Assembly: GCA_038322995.1 (NCBI GenBank)
Contig: JBBQGM010000004.1
Coordinates: 49,988 to 113,987, forward strand
DNA length: 64,000 nucleotides
Direction: 5' to 3'
Origin: QHXQ01 sp038322995
Lineage (GTDB): Bacteria > Acidobacteriota > Blastocatellia > Pyrinomonadales > Pyrinomonadaceae
The notes beneath the pieces were generated by a model. The model made no database searches. It had not been told where the DNA came from and saw only the letters and a program-made list of their open reading frames with translations. Of this stretch, positions 43,674 to 54,025 are shown piece by piece. The stretch's first letter is position 1. Every line of letters begins with the position of its first letter. Position numbers and translations under genes: made by a program.

Positions 43674-43711
43674 TTTGTGTGTCATCGCGAAAGATTTGTC
43701 TGGGCGCGGAC

Positions 43712-44281
43712 TTATGACAAAGCGACCTTAGAATATATTTCGCTCATGGGCAAAGCACACGGCACAGAGACTAATTCAACCGTGCTGGCGCGCGAGCGTA
43801 TGTCCGTCAATAACCACTTGCCATCCGCCTGCTTAACATATTGCTCAACTCTATATTCATCCTGCGCGACCAGCAGGTATTCGACCAGCGATGCAACCGT
43901 GCAATAGTAGCCCGCTTTTTTGCCGCGATCATAAGACTCTGTCGAAGCAGCAAGAACTTCAACCACCAAGACCGGATTAAGCAGCGTATCAATATGTTCA
44001 TCCTCAAACTCTGGCTCGCCGCAGACGGCAACGACACCCGGATAAGTGTATAAACCGGTGGCGGGAATGCGCACGCGCATATCATTCGTGTAGGCTTCGC
44101 AAGGCTGGGCCTTTAGTTGTTGCCGCAACTCGCCAAAGATATTGCCCGCAATTAAGTTATGCTGCCGGCTTGCACCCACCATCGCAAACATTGCGCCATT
44201 GACATATTCGCTTTTAATGTTGACTGGACATAGCAAGTATCTCCAAATAGCCAGATTAAATTCGGCAGCAATATATAGCAT
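43712..44281 (-). CDS. Uma2-family (DUF820) putative endonuclease
   Basis: This 189-residue protein has the Uma2 restriction-endonuclease-like fold: KSEYVNGAMFAMVGASRQHNLIA (catalytic Glu region), NDMRVRIPATGLYTYPGVVAV (Asp), LNPVLVVEVLAAST (Glu-x-Leu/Val) and VASLVEYLLVAQDEYRVEQY. Homologues normally begin with a helix of the form YL-lE--A-iKSEY. Here the first 25 residues are unusual and no ribosome-binding site precedes the ATG, so the 5' end may be altered or the start wrong. The cellular role of Uma2 proteins is not established. Confidence 0.78.
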   Translation of the reverse strand: MLYIAAEFNLAIWRYLLCPVNIKSEYVNGAMFAMVGASRQHNLIAGNIFGELRQQLKAQPCEAYTNDMRVRIPATGLYTYPGVVAVCGEPEFEDEHIDTLLNPVLVVEVLAASTESYDRGKKAGYYCTVASLVEYLLVAQDEYRVEQYVKQADGKWLLTDIRSRASTVELVSVPCALPMSEIYSKVALS

Positions 44282-44314
44282 TTATTATGCGCGATACATT
44301 TGAGTGAATGTATA

Positions 44315-44683
44315 TCAATGCTCCGTTGGGCTGAAAACTCCTTCCTCTCGAAAGAAGGAAGTTTCTACTGTCTTATTCATTATCTCGCCGTCCGCATTTA
44401 CCCACCTAACTTTCACCGTAAAGTTTATTAGACCTCTTGCAAAAGTCGGGTTTGTTGCAGATGTCACCCGCTAAATCATTGGCTTTTGCACTCGGTCAAG
44501 GTGACTTTTGCAAGAGGTCTAGTAAATGCTCGCTGTTGTTCCTATGACTGAAATGATGATGGATATAAGCGGCATCACATTCTTCGGATCTGAGAAAAAA
44601 CCTTTCGGCTTATCTCCTTCCGATAAATGTTGGTCGGTTGGGTTAATTGGTGTGGATTCTTTATCTCGTTTATCTTCTGCCAT
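44315..44683 (-). pseudogene. Small membrane-protein gene split by a miniature element
   Basis: An ATG at 44683 with AGGTGAG upstream opens a 54-codon frame: a hydrophilic start (AEDKRDKESTPINPTDQHLS), then FFSDPKNVMPLISIIISVIG as a membrane segment. It ends at a TAG (44519-44521) that lies exactly at the edge of a TA-flanked inverted-repeat element. Beyond the element another open stretch (INFTVKVRWVNADGEI...FREEGVFSPTEH) runs to a TGA at 44315-44317 and looks like the missing rest of the protein, shifted by one frame. I read this as one gene broken by the insertion. Confidence 0.5.
44429..44521. mobile_element. 89-bp miniature inverted-repeat element with TA duplication
   Basis: The element has perfect terminal inverted repeats: GACCTCTTGCAAAAGTC at 44431-44447 and its complement at 44503-44519. 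Each end is flanked by TA (44429-44430, 44520-44521). It contains no gene. TA target duplication is typical of IS630/Tc1-type transposition, so it is probably a MITE mobilised by such a transposase elsewhere. Confidence 0.7.
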
Positions 44684-44748
44684 AACTCACCTCAATAGTG
44701 CATAACTACTGTATATGCGAAAGAGTTTCGTGCTGGACCTAACAAAGC

Positions 44749-44867
44749 TCAGAGCGGGATGTTGCCGTGCTTCTTGGGCGGGTTGGTGTCGCGTTTGTTC
44801 TCTAGCAGGGCAAGCGCGCGGATGAGTTTGGAGCGCGTCTGTGCGGGTTCGATGATCTCGTCTATCG
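44749..44867 (-). pseudogene. Duplicated 3' fragment of the acyl-CoA carboxylase gene
   Basis: About 115 bases closely match the 3' end of the carboxylase gene at 45787-45903, with roughly a dozen mismatches by eye. Read on the minus strand it encodes RALALLENKRDTNPPKKHGN and ends IPL plus stop, like the true gene. The match stops abruptly near 44867. The two copies flank the membrane-protein gene at 44884-45714, which suggests that gene arrived with, or was trapped by, a tail duplication. Confidence 0.8.
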
Positions 44868-44883
44868 CGCATGAAAATTCAGT

Positions 44884-45714
44884 TTAGTGAGATGTTTTGA
44901 ACACGCGCATGAGCCAATATAGGCTGAGCACGAAGAATGTCAGATCGATTAGCAGGGCAAGCGCAAGATATATGGCCGTCCGCTTACTCTGACTGACAAG
45001 ATCGGCGGCCGCTAAGGGCGTCACGATAATGTAACCGCTAAGCGCGCCTTGGCGGTCTTGCAACACTAATTGATTACCGATCTGCACTACTGAGCCATAA
45101 ACTGAGACCGGTTCATCCTGCGCGAGCGTCCAGAGCGTAACCACTTGTCCGGTTGTCACCTGTACTTTCTTAAAAGTATCGGGGTCTATTAAGGCAGCAA
45201 TTTCGGCGGGTAGCTGGCTGCTTAGTGCTTTTTTAATCGTCCGTATGGGGAGATAGCCGGTGGCGACACCGTGGTCTGGTCTGATCAGCACTTCCGTGTT
45301 GCCGTCTGTGAGGGTTAAGTTTTGTGGCACCCAGCCATTATAGATTCTTCGATTAGTGCGCCGCACAGAAGATTCAATTGTAAGTTGTTCGTAAGCTAAA
45401 AGCTCACCGTCGGTTGCCTTGAGCGTGGGGCGGCCAAGCAATTTGCCCGTCACGTGTACTGTCTGGTTGGTGCCGGCCAGTGCGCGTAACGCACCGAAGG
45501 GGGTCACGGGGAGATTGAGATCACGATAATTCTTGAACGAACCGATAGTGCTCCAAATTAAACTAAAGAACAATATGCCAAACAAGATCGTCAGGCCGAT
45601 AGCTGGTTTCAGTTGGTTACTCTTCTTGGCCGGCAAGCTATCATCTTGCCGCCACTCGTCCTCAGTTTCAAACGGCCCGTTGCCCATAACTAGCACACTC
45701 CTTTTTTCGACCAA
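44884..45714 (-). CDS. Membrane protein of unknown function (two helices, GIDE-like middle)
   Basis: This 276-residue protein has one membrane helix near residues 37-58 (PAIGLTILFGILFFSLIWS), an external domain and another helix at the end (AIYLALALLIDLTFFVLSLYW). The middle domain (HVTGKLLGRPTLKATDGELL...EQLTIES) resembles the GIDE/Mulan-type membrane domain, but this is a weak impression. A start at the ATG at 45687 is also possible. It is flanked by the two copies of the carboxylase 3' end. Confidence 0.55.
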   Translation of the reverse strand: MVEKRSVLVMGNGPFETEDEWRQDDSLPAKKSNQLKPAIGLTILFGILFFSLIWSTIGSFKNYRDLNLPVTPFGALRALAGTNQTVHVTGKLLGRPTLKATDGELLAYEQLTIESSVRRTNRRIYNGWVPQNLTLTDGNTEVLIRPDHGVATGYLPIRTIKKALSSQLPAEIAALIDPDTFKKVQVTTGQVVTLWTLAQDEPVSVYGSVVQIGNQLVLQDRQGALSGYIIVTPLAAADLVSQSKRTAIYLALALLIDLTFFVLSLYWLMRVFKTSH

Positions 45715-45786
45715 CTTATGTCGAGCTTGTCCCGTCTATTCAGGGAGGCGCAGGATACGGCTAAGCTGAATTCTGCACAGGCTTCA

Positions 45787-47361
<1,575 letters not shown>

Positions 47362-47525
47362 GGCAATTGGGGCTGAAGGCCGAACGATAGACTAAATTCG
47401 AATCATGATTCTAACAGAGTGGGGATTGTAACATTGAACTTAGCGCTTTGCTGTTGCGTCTTTGCGAGAGCTTTCTGACGAAGCCTTGCCGCACGCAAAG
47501 GCGCAAGGCAGGGCAAAAGATTGTG

Positions 47526-48062
47526 TCAGCCATGCGAGTTGAATGGGAATTCGCGGCAGGCGATAAGGGCGATTAGTTCGGCGCGGGCTCGTGTGACTTC
47601 CGCGCAGAGTTGGGCCGGATACTTGAATTGCGCCGTGTGGCGCGTGAACTCGTCTTCATCCAGAATTTGATAAGTGAAGTCAGGCGCGACGAGCACATCG
47701 ATGTCGAGATCGACGAAGCGCAGATTGCGCCCGTCGAATTGTGCGGGCTGATTGATGTTGCAGTAGTAATTGCGCAACGCGCCCGTTGGTTCGTGGAAAC
47801 GAAAGACGTTGTACCAGCGATCAGTCCAGTAGTATTCGGTGCTGAGTGTGCCGGGCGCGATGCGGCCCAGCAAGGGGTGTTGAATTTCTTCGGCAAAGAC
47901 ACCAGCGAGCACGATCAGCGAGCCGGCTTGCGCGATCAGGCGCGCGGGCCATTGACGATGCAGCCGGCCGTCGAACTTGTACGCGGACACCATGACGGGC
48001 GTGGCCGGCAAGGGCTGCCGAGCAACTGGCTGTGCGCCGCCCTCTGCTCTGGCTTCTTTCAC
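47526..48062 (-). CDS. DUF402 domain protein
   Basis: This 178-residue protein shows the DUF402 pattern: SAYKFDGRLHRQWPARLIAQ, TLSTEYYWTDRWYNVFRF, RNYYCNINQPAQFDG and the acidic FVDLDIDVLVAPDF followed by DEDEF. Related proteins (for example Ntdp) are nucleoside di/triphosphatases and some RNA-binding proteins carry the domain, so hydrolysis of nucleotides is possible. Its start overlaps the FAH-family stop by ATGA, so the two are coupled. Confidence 0.8.
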   Translation of the reverse strand: MKEARAEGGAQPVARQPLPATPVMVSAYKFDGRLHRQWPARLIAQAGSLIVLAGVFAEEIQHPLLGRIAPGTLSTEYYWTDRWYNVFRFHEPTGALRNYYCNINQPAQFDGRNLRFVDLDIDVLVAPDFTYQILDEDEFTRHTAQFKYPAQLCAEVTRARAELIALIACREFPFNSHG

Positions 48063-48838
48063 AGCGCTTTGACCGGATTAAGTAGTACCCCGAGGCCTTC
48101 GACTTCAACTTCGACGATATCGCCAGCAATGAGCGGCCCGACGCCGGCAGGCGTGCCGGTGGCGATCAAATCGCCCGGTTCGAGCGTCATGATGTGTGAG
48201 ATGTAACGGATCAGATAGGGCACGGGGAAAGCCATCGCTCCGGTGCGCGCCTGCTGGCGAACCTGGCCGTTGACGCGCGTCATAACTTCCACGTTGAGCG
48301 GGTCGAGATCGGTTTCGATGTGCGGGCCGACAGGGCAGAAAGTGTCGAAGGATTTAGCGCGGGTGAACTGCACGTCCTGGCGTTGCAGATCGCGCGCGGT
48401 TACGTCGTTCACGCAGGTGTAACCGAGCACGTAAGCGAGCGGATTGTCGGTCGCGCTTAACCGGCGCGCTTGCCGGCCGATAACGACACCAAGCTCACCT
48501 TCATGTTCGACGCGCGCGGCCGCCGGGGGGAGCCGGATCGCTTCATGCGGGGCGATGAGGGCCGAGGGTGGTTTGAGAAAGAGCAGCGGCTCTGCCGGCA
48601 GCGCGTTGCCGAGTTCCGCCGCATGCTCTTTGTAGTTGCGCCCGACGCAGACGATCTTGGAAGGCGTGACGGGTGCAAGCAGTGTCGCTTCGTTGACCGA
48701 ACCGGCCGGCCCCGGCTCCGGCGGCGCAAACGGCATACGGAAGATTTCGTGCGGCGCGAGCGGGAAAATCTCCGCGCCTACGATAAAGCCGTAGTGTGGC
48801 GTGTCCTCAGTGCGCGTAATGTAGCGGCAGAGTTTCAT
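48059..48838 (-). CDS. Fumarylacetoacetate hydrolase family protein
   Basis: This 259-residue enzyme has the FAH fold: KIVCVGRNYKEHAAELGNA, EPLLFLKPPSALI, the metal-ligand pair in VEHEGELGVVIGRQ, and YTCVNDVTARDLQ with the Asp ligand. It ends with LEPGDLIATGTPAGVG. Members hydrolyse or decarboxylate beta-diketo acids (acylpyruvases, oxaloacetate decarboxylases). The exact substrate is unknown. Confidence 0.88.
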   Translation of the reverse strand: MKLCRYITRTEDTPHYGFIVGAEIFPLAPHEIFRMPFAPPEPGPAGSVNEATLLAPVTPSKIVCVGRNYKEHAAELGNALPAEPLLFLKPPSALIAPHEAIRLPPAAARVEHEGELGVVIGRQARRLSATDNPLAYVLGYTCVNDVTARDLQRQDVQFTRAKSFDTFCPVGPHIETDLDPLNVEVMTRVNGQVRQQARTGAMAFPVPYLIRYISHIMTLEPGDLIATGTPAGVGPLIAGDIVEVEVEGLGVLLNPVKAL

Positions 48839-48895
48839 CTGGCAATAATTCGAGACTGTGGGGTAGGCTGAAAGCCCGCGCCCGGATCGTTTCCT

Positions 48896-50068
48896 TCAAG
48901 GCACAACTTCGGTGACCACTTCCGAGGGTGGGCTAGGATTGCCGGCCCGATCAACCGCGATTAAATAATAATAATAACGTGTGCCCGCCTCGACCGCTTC
49001 GTCTTGATAGGTCGTGCGTTCGTAGAGCGCGCGGTTAAGTTTTGGCCAACCATCTTTGGGTAACGTCGGATCGGTCGCGCGGTAAATATTATAGCCGGCC
49101 ACGTCGCGTTCCGGGTTCGCGGGCCAGAAGAGCGCCAGTTTGCCGGGGGCGGCTGCTACCGTGATCATAGTCGGCGCGGAAGGCGCGAACGTGTCAGTCG
49201 GTGTGATGGTGAGTGCGTTGGAGTTCAAACTCTCGACTTGTGCGCCGCCCGTGCCGAGTGAGACGGCGCGCACGAGGTAGCCGTACTCTGTGCCGAACTG
49301 AAACGTCTGATCGTTGAACTCGTTGGCGTTCAAGAGGTCTTTGTTGAGCGGTGTCTGCGCCGGTTCAGTTTGTGAACCATCGGTGCGATAGACGTTATAG
49401 CCGAGCAGGTTGAGGGGCGTCGAGCCGTCCACATTGGCGGGCGGTGTCGTCCAACGCACGACAACTGTGGCCTCGGTCGGATTGGTGACGGCGGCTACGG
49501 TGGGCGGTTGGCTGACGCGCGTCGCCGGTTCAAGCAACAGGAAATTCGAGAATGCGGCGCGCTGGCCGGCCGCATTGACGTAGCGCAGGGCATAGCGTAG
49601 GCGCACAGGCTCGGTCAGTGTGAGCGTATCGGTGAAGGTGAGCGACTCGGGCCGTTGTTTGATCTCTTCATACGGGACGGAGCCGATGAGCGTGGCGCGG
49701 GCGCTGAACTCTTCTTCGGTGAGCGGCAGCGGCGCATCCGTTCGTTCGGCGACGCGGTACACATCCACGCGCCGGATCGATTGCACGCTCTCGTCCGCCG
49801 CATTTCGGCGCGGTGCGGGCCAACTCAGGAGTACTTGATTGCCGCGCTGCACGCCTGATAGCAGTTCGGTGCGTTGCGGCACGCGCTCCACCGGCGGCTG
49901 CGGCGGCCGGCGTTTGCCGCAACTTAGTAAGCAGCAGGCCAGGGCTGGCAGGCAGCAATAAAGCAACAACCGGTAGCGCCGGGGGCGCGGCCGGCCGCAC
50001 GAAGTCGGCGACTTCGCTTTATGCCCTAGCTGACTGCTGCGCGCGGCCTGCGGCTGCCCAATATTCAC
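48896..50068 (-). CDS. Fibronectin type III lipoprotein
   Basis: This 390-residue protein starts at a GTG that overlaps the hslU stop (GTGA). The first 50 residues are basic and then hydrophobic, with the lipobox LLSC before GKRRPPQPP. Three FN3-like modules follow; signs are VLLSWPAPRR, PVRLRYALRYVNAAGQR and VVRWTTPPANVDGSTPLN, with a last module containing LALFWPANPERDVAGYNIYR. FN3 domains usually mediate adhesion or carbohydrate binding. The coupling to hslU is unexpected. Confidence 0.82.
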   Translation of the reverse strand: MNIGQPQAARSSQLGHKAKSPTSCGRPRPRRYRLLLYCCLPALACCLLSCGKRRPPQPPVERVPQRTELLSGVQRGNQVLLSWPAPRRNAADESVQSIRRVDVYRVAERTDAPLPLTEEEFSARATLIGSVPYEEIKQRPESLTFTDTLTLTEPVRLRYALRYVNAAGQRAAFSNFLLLEPATRVSQPPTVAAVTNPTEATVVVRWTTPPANVDGSTPLNLLGYNVYRTDGSQTEPAQTPLNKDLLNANEFNDQTFQFGTEYGYLVRAVSLGTGGAQVESLNSNALTITPTDTFAPSAPTMITVAAAPGKLALFWPANPERDVAGYNIYRATDPTLPKDGWPKLNRALYERTTYQDEAVEAGTRYYYYLIAVDRAGNPSPPSEVVTEVVP

Positions 50069-51498
50069 AGAATATACCGGCTCAAGTCCTGATCTTTGAC
50101 AATGTCGATGAGCGTGCGCGTGACGTAAGCGGCATCGATCACTTGGTGCTTCGGCTCTAGATCGGGCGCGGCGAAACTGATCTCGTCGAGCACCTTCTCC
50201 ATGATCGTATGCAGCCGCCGCGCGCCGATGTCTTCGGTCTGCTCGTTGACGCGGCCGGCGAACTGCGCGACCGCATCAACGGCGTCCGGTCTGAATTCAA
50301 GCTCGATGCCTTCAGTCGCTAAGAGCGCGATGTATTGTTTGAGCAGCGAGTTTTTCGGCTCGGTCAGGATGCGTTTGAAATCCTCGACCGTGAGCGATTC
50401 GAGTTCGACGCGGATGGGGAAGCGGCCTTGCAATTCCGGGATCAGATCGGATGGCTTCGAGACGTGAAACGCGCCGGCGGCGATAAACAGGATGTGATCT
50501 GTGCGCACCATGCCATAGCGCGTGTTGACGGTGGTGCCTTCGACGATGGGCAGGATGTCGCGCTGCACGCCTTCGCGCGATACGTCGGGGCCGCCGCCCG
50601 ATTCGCGGCCGGCGATCTTGTCCAACTCGTCGAGGAAAATAATGCCGGCGGACTCGACGCGCTCAAGGGCGGCGCGGGCGACGGCATCCATATCGATGAG
50701 CCGCTCCTCCTCTTCCTGTAATAGATACTCCATCGCTTCGTCCACGCGCACGCGGCGGCGTTTGGTGCGCCCCTGAAAGAGATTGCCGAGCATGTCTTTC
50801 ATGTTGATGCCCATCTCTTCCACGCCCTGCGGCCCGGCGACTTCAATCGTGGGGAAGTTTTTCTCTCGGACTTCCAACTCAACAATGCGATTATCGAGCT
50901 TGCCAGCGCGCAACTGCTCGCGCAACTTCTCGCGGGTGCGTTGAAATTGATCATCGCGGGGGCCGTCAAGGGGCGCGGGCGGCTCGACGGCCGCTGCTTC
51001 CTCGGCATCGAAGTCGAAGAAAGTTGCGGCCGTCGCGGGGCGCGGCGGGAGCAGCAGATCGAGCACCCGCTCCTCCGCGTTGAGTTCCGCCTTGTCGGCG
51101 ATCTCCTCCGTCTTTTCGCTGCGCACCATGTCGACCGCGATCTCGCAGAGGTCGCGAATCATCGATTCCACGTCGCGCCCGACGTAGCCGACTTCGGTAA
51201 ACTTCGACGCTTCGACCTTGAGGAACGGCGAGTTGGAGAGCCGTGCGAGGCGACGCGCGATCTCGGTCTTGCCGACGCCGGTCGAGCCGATCATGATGAT
51301 GTTTTTGGGCATCACGTCGGCGGCCATATCGGGCGCAAGCTTTTGGCGGCGCACGCGGTTGCGCAGGGCAATCGCGACCGCGCGCTTGGCCGCATGTTGC
51401 CCGACGACGTGCTTATCCAACTCCGCCACGATCTGGCGCGGCGTCATCTCGTCCAAGCCCACGCCGTCCTCGATGTCGCCTGAAAGGTAAATAACCAT
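50065..51498 (-). CDS. hslU: ATP-dependent protease ATPase subunit HslU
   Basis: This 477-residue ClpX-like unfoldase has MTPRQIVAELDKHVVGQ, Walker A IGSTGVGKTEIA, VEASKFTEVGYVGRDVE (the substrate pore motif GYVG), a long I-domain, Walker B IIFLDELDKIA and the sensor ELQGRFPIRVEL. The end DLSRYIL matches HslU, whose tail activates HslV. About 15 extra residues precede the usual start. It follows hslV on the same strand. Confidence 0.95.
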   Translation of the reverse strand: MVIYLSGDIEDGVGLDEMTPRQIVAELDKHVVGQHAAKRAVAIALRNRVRRQKLAPDMAADVMPKNIIMIGSTGVGKTEIARRLARLSNSPFLKVEASKFTEVGYVGRDVESMIRDLCEIAVDMVRSEKTEEIADKAELNAEERVLDLLLPPRPATAATFFDFDAEEAAAVEPPAPLDGPRDDQFQRTREKLREQLRAGKLDNRIVELEVREKNFPTIEVAGPQGVEEMGINMKDMLGNLFQGRTKRRRVRVDEAMEYLLQEEEERLIDMDAVARAALERVESAGIIFLDELDKIAGRESGGGPDVSREGVQRDILPIVEGTTVNTRYGMVRTDHILFIAAGAFHVSKPSDLIPELQGRFPIRVELESLTVEDFKRILTEPKNSLLKQYIALLATEGIELEFRPDAVDAVAQFAGRVNEQTEDIGARRLHTIMEKVLDEISFAAPDLEPKHQVIDAAYVTRTLIDIVKDQDLSRYIL

Positions 51499-51583
51499 GT
51501 CTTTTACAGGTCAGCGGTGAGAGCGCAGCGGGTAGGGAAAGCATAAGCCCTGACCACTAGCCGATAGCCTCTGATCGCTACCT

Positions 51584-52141
51584 TCATACTTCTTCCACGA
51601 TGATGTTCTGATTAGAGTAGATACAAATATCGCCCGCGATGCGCAAGGCTTCAAGGGCCACGTTGCGTGCGTCCAGTTCCGTGTGGCGTAGGAGCGCGCG
51701 GGCCGCCGCCAGTGCATAAGGGCCGCCGGAGCCGATGGCGAGGGCCTCCTCGGTCTCATCCGGCGCGATCACGTCGCCATTGCCGGACAGCAGGAATGAG
51801 CTCCGCGCATCCGCCACCAGTAAGACAGCTTCCAGGTGGCGGAGGATTTTATCAGTGCGCCATTCCTTGCTAAGTTCGATGGCGGCGCGTTCAAGGTTGC
51901 CGTGATACTGTTCGAGCTTGCCCTCGAAGCGGGTGAGTAATGAGAAGGCATCGGCGCTCGCGCCGGCGAACCCGGCGATGATCTTATCGTTGGCGAGCCG
52001 GCGCACTTTCCGCGCAGCACTCTTCATGATCGTGTCGCCGAGCGTGACCTGCCCGTCGCCCGCCATCGCGACGCGCCCACCCCGGCGCACAAGCAGGACG
52101 GTCGTACTGCGCAGGCGCGGCCTTGAATAGTTTTTCTTCAT
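51584..52141 (-). CDS. hslV: ATP-dependent protease peptidase subunit HslV
   Basis: This 185-residue proteasome-related peptidase has RSTTVLLVRRGGRVAMAGDGQV, where cleavage of a propeptide of about 12 residues frees the catalytic Thr. The sites VTLGDTIMKSAARKVRRL and GFAGASADAFSLLTRFE follow. With HslU it degrades unfolded and regulatory proteins. Translation of hslU begins 85 bases downstream. Confidence 0.95.
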   Translation of the reverse strand: MKKNYSRPRLRSTTVLLVRRGGRVAMAGDGQVTLGDTIMKSAARKVRRLANDKIIAGFAGASADAFSLLTRFEGKLEQYHGNLERAAIELSKEWRTDKILRHLEAVLLVADARSSFLLSGNGDVIAPDETEEALAIGSGGPYALAAARALLRHTELDARNVALEALRIAGDICIYSNQNIIVEEV

Positions 52142-52391
52142 CGGTGCAAAACGAGACTATAGGAACAGGGCGGAAGGGAAGTCAAGGAACGAGACCGGAT
52201 GCTTACCCTCTGTGTAATGGCAAGCGGGCGGAGCACCTGTGCGGGTCGGGCGGGCGCACGGTTTTAGTTTATGCTAGAGTTATTGACCGAATGGGCTGTG
52301 AGCCATAGATGAAACCGCTGGGCCGCGGGTTGCGTAAACGGACTAGCAGCGATTGAGCCCTTTGGGCGGGGTGCCGGTTAAACATAGGGCA

Positions 52392-53120
52392 ATGGCAGAT
52401 AAGCGACCATTGATTGGCATCACGATGCGCCACGAACCGGAGACGGGGCGCTTCTATCTAGCCGGAGCTTACGCGGAAGCGGTCGCGGCGGCCGGCGGTG
52501 TGCCCCTGCATATCGCGCTCATTCCAGAGGCGGCGTACATTAAAGCGTTGCTGGCGCGCTTGGATGGCGTGCTGTTGCCGGGGAGCGCATCGGATGTAGA
52601 CCCACTGCGTTATGGCCACGAGCCGCACACCCGTTTGGGCAATGTGCATCCGCGTAAGGATGAGACGGATGCGCTCGTGTTGGCAGAGTTGGAGCAACGG
52701 AGACTGCCGCTCTTAGCGATCTGCTTCGGGTTGCAAATCTGGAACGTTGTACGCGGCGGGACGCTGGTGCAGGACATAGAGAGTCAACTGCCGGCCGCAA
52801 TCAAGCATGAACAGGGTGCACCGCGGGAACGGCGGTCTCATCGCGTGCGCCTACAAACCTGTAGTAAGCTAGCAGGCTGGGCGGGCGGCGAGAGTGTGTT
52901 GGTTAATAGTCATCATCATCAGGCAGTGGCTACAGTTGGGGCCGGATTGCGCGCGACGGCTTGGGCCTCGGACGGGTTGATCGAGGCCCTGGAGGACGAA
53001 CGTGCAGAGCGTTGGGCGGTGGGGGTACAGTGGCATCCGGAGATCGATTGGGCCAGCGACAGCTTCTCCACGGAGCTTTTCCAGGCATTTATCAAGGCCG
53101 CACGGTTTAACGGAAAATAA
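52392..53120 (+). CDS. Gamma-glutamyl-gamma-aminobutyrate hydrolase-like (class I amidotransferase fold)
   Basis: This 242-residue protein has the PuuD/peptidase C26 fold: PLIGITMRHEPETGRFYLAG, DGVLLPGSASDVDP, RKDETDALVLAELEQRRLPL, and the catalytic Cys in LAICFGLQIWN. The catalytic His and Glu are in GVQWHPEID, and VLVNSHHHQAVATVG is a conserved loop. The usual C-R-G around the Cys is C-F-G. Such enzymes hydrolyse gamma-glutamyl amides, for instance in polyamine catabolism. I chose the ATG at 52392; a TTG at 52353 is possible. Confidence 0.85.
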   Translation: MADKRPLIGITMRHEPETGRFYLAGAYAEAVAAAGGVPLHIALIPEAAYIKALLARLDGVLLPGSASDVDPLRYGHEPHTRLGNVHPRKDETDALVLAELEQRRLPLLAICFGLQIWNVVRGGTLVQDIESQLPAAIKHEQGAPRERRSHRVRLQTCSKLAGWAGGESVLVNSHHHQAVATVGAGLRATAWASDGLIEALEDERAERWAVGVQWHPEIDWASDSFSTELFQAFIKAARFNGK

Positions 53121-53159
53121 TGATAAATCGACGGTTTAGGGTCTGATAATGACCAGGCG

Positions 53160-53191
53160 ACTCGGTGGCAACTTAACTCGGTGGCAACTTA
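53160..53191 (+). repeat. Perfect 2 x 16-bp tandem repeat before the SDR gene
   Basis: The unit ACTCGGTGGCAACTTA is present twice in a row (53160-53175, 53176-53191). The second copy ends five bases before the SDR ATG. It could be a recent slippage duplication or a paired binding site. Confidence 0.85.
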
Positions 53192-53196
53192 AACAG

Positions 53197-53970
53197 ATGA
53201 GCCAGAGCGTAAGACTGAATTTAACCGGGCGGGTGGCTTTGGTGACGGGCGGGGCACGTGGGATAGGGCGCGCCATCTCTTTGCGGCTCGCTGAGGCTGG
53301 AGCGCATGTGGCGATCAACTACCGGCAGGCGGCGGGCGCGGCCGAAGAGGTAGCACAAGCGGCCGCCAGATACGGCGTTGAAACTATGACCATTCAGGCA
53401 GATGTGCGTGAATTGGCAGAAGCTGCGAGCCTGGTAGAGGCGGTCGGGGCACGTTTCGGGCGTTTGGATCTACTCATTTGCAACGCAGGCATCTGGGCCG
53501 GTGGCGCGGTTGATGAGTTAGCCGAGAAATTATGGGATCAGGTGTTAGACATTAATCTGAAGGGGACTTGGACTGTGTGTCGCGCGGCCGTGCCCTGGCT
53601 GAAGCGCGGGCATGTGGGGCGCATCGTCATCATTAGTTCAACCGCCGGACAGCGCGGTGAGGCATTCTACGCCAACTACGCGGCGGCTAAAGGCGGCCAA
53701 ATCGCGTTCACGAAGTCGCTGGCGGCGGAACTTGCGCCAAGCGGGATCACGGTCAACGCGGTTGCGCCTGGCTGGGTGGACACGGAGATGACAGCGGCTA
53801 TTTTCGCAGACCCGACACGGCGGGCCGAGATTGAGCATACAATCCCCTTGGGTCGGATCGGCAGTGCTGACGATATAGCTTGGCCCACGCTCTTTCTATG
53901 CAGCGAATGGGCCCGGCATATCACCGGAGAAGTGTTAAGTGTGAATGGTGGTGCGGTCTTATGCGGTTGA
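53197..53970 (+). CDS. Short-chain dehydrogenase/reductase (FabG-like)
   Basis: This 257-residue NAD(P)-dependent oxidoreductase has the cofactor motif ALVTGGARGIGRAISL, LLICNAGIWAG, the catalytic Ser in RIVIISSTAGQ and YANYAAAKGG (Tyr and Lys). The end LSVNGGAVLCG is typical of the family. Substrates could be 3-oxoacyl-ACP or a sugar or steroid; sequence alone does not decide. The start at the ATG at 53197 follows the tandem repeat. Confidence 0.92.
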   Translation: MSQSVRLNLTGRVALVTGGARGIGRAISLRLAEAGAHVAINYRQAAGAAEEVAQAAARYGVETMTIQADVRELAEAASLVEAVGARFGRLDLLICNAGIWAGGAVDELAEKLWDQVLDINLKGTWTVCRAAVPWLKRGHVGRIVIISSTAGQRGEAFYANYAAAKGGQIAFTKSLAAELAPSGITVNAVAPGWVDTEMTAAIFADPTRRAEIEHTIPLGRIGSADDIAWPTLFLCSEWARHITGEVLSVNGGAVLCG

Positions 53971-54025
53971 GGAAGCAGCCGCTTGCGTCTGCGTTCCAGC
54001 ATGTATGATAGGGAACTGATAGTTC

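Noticed and set aside
44687..44872. 61-codon minus-strand frame over the carboxylase fragment
   Set aside because: It reads the duplicated carboxylase tail in the wrong frame; the fragment itself explains the sequence.
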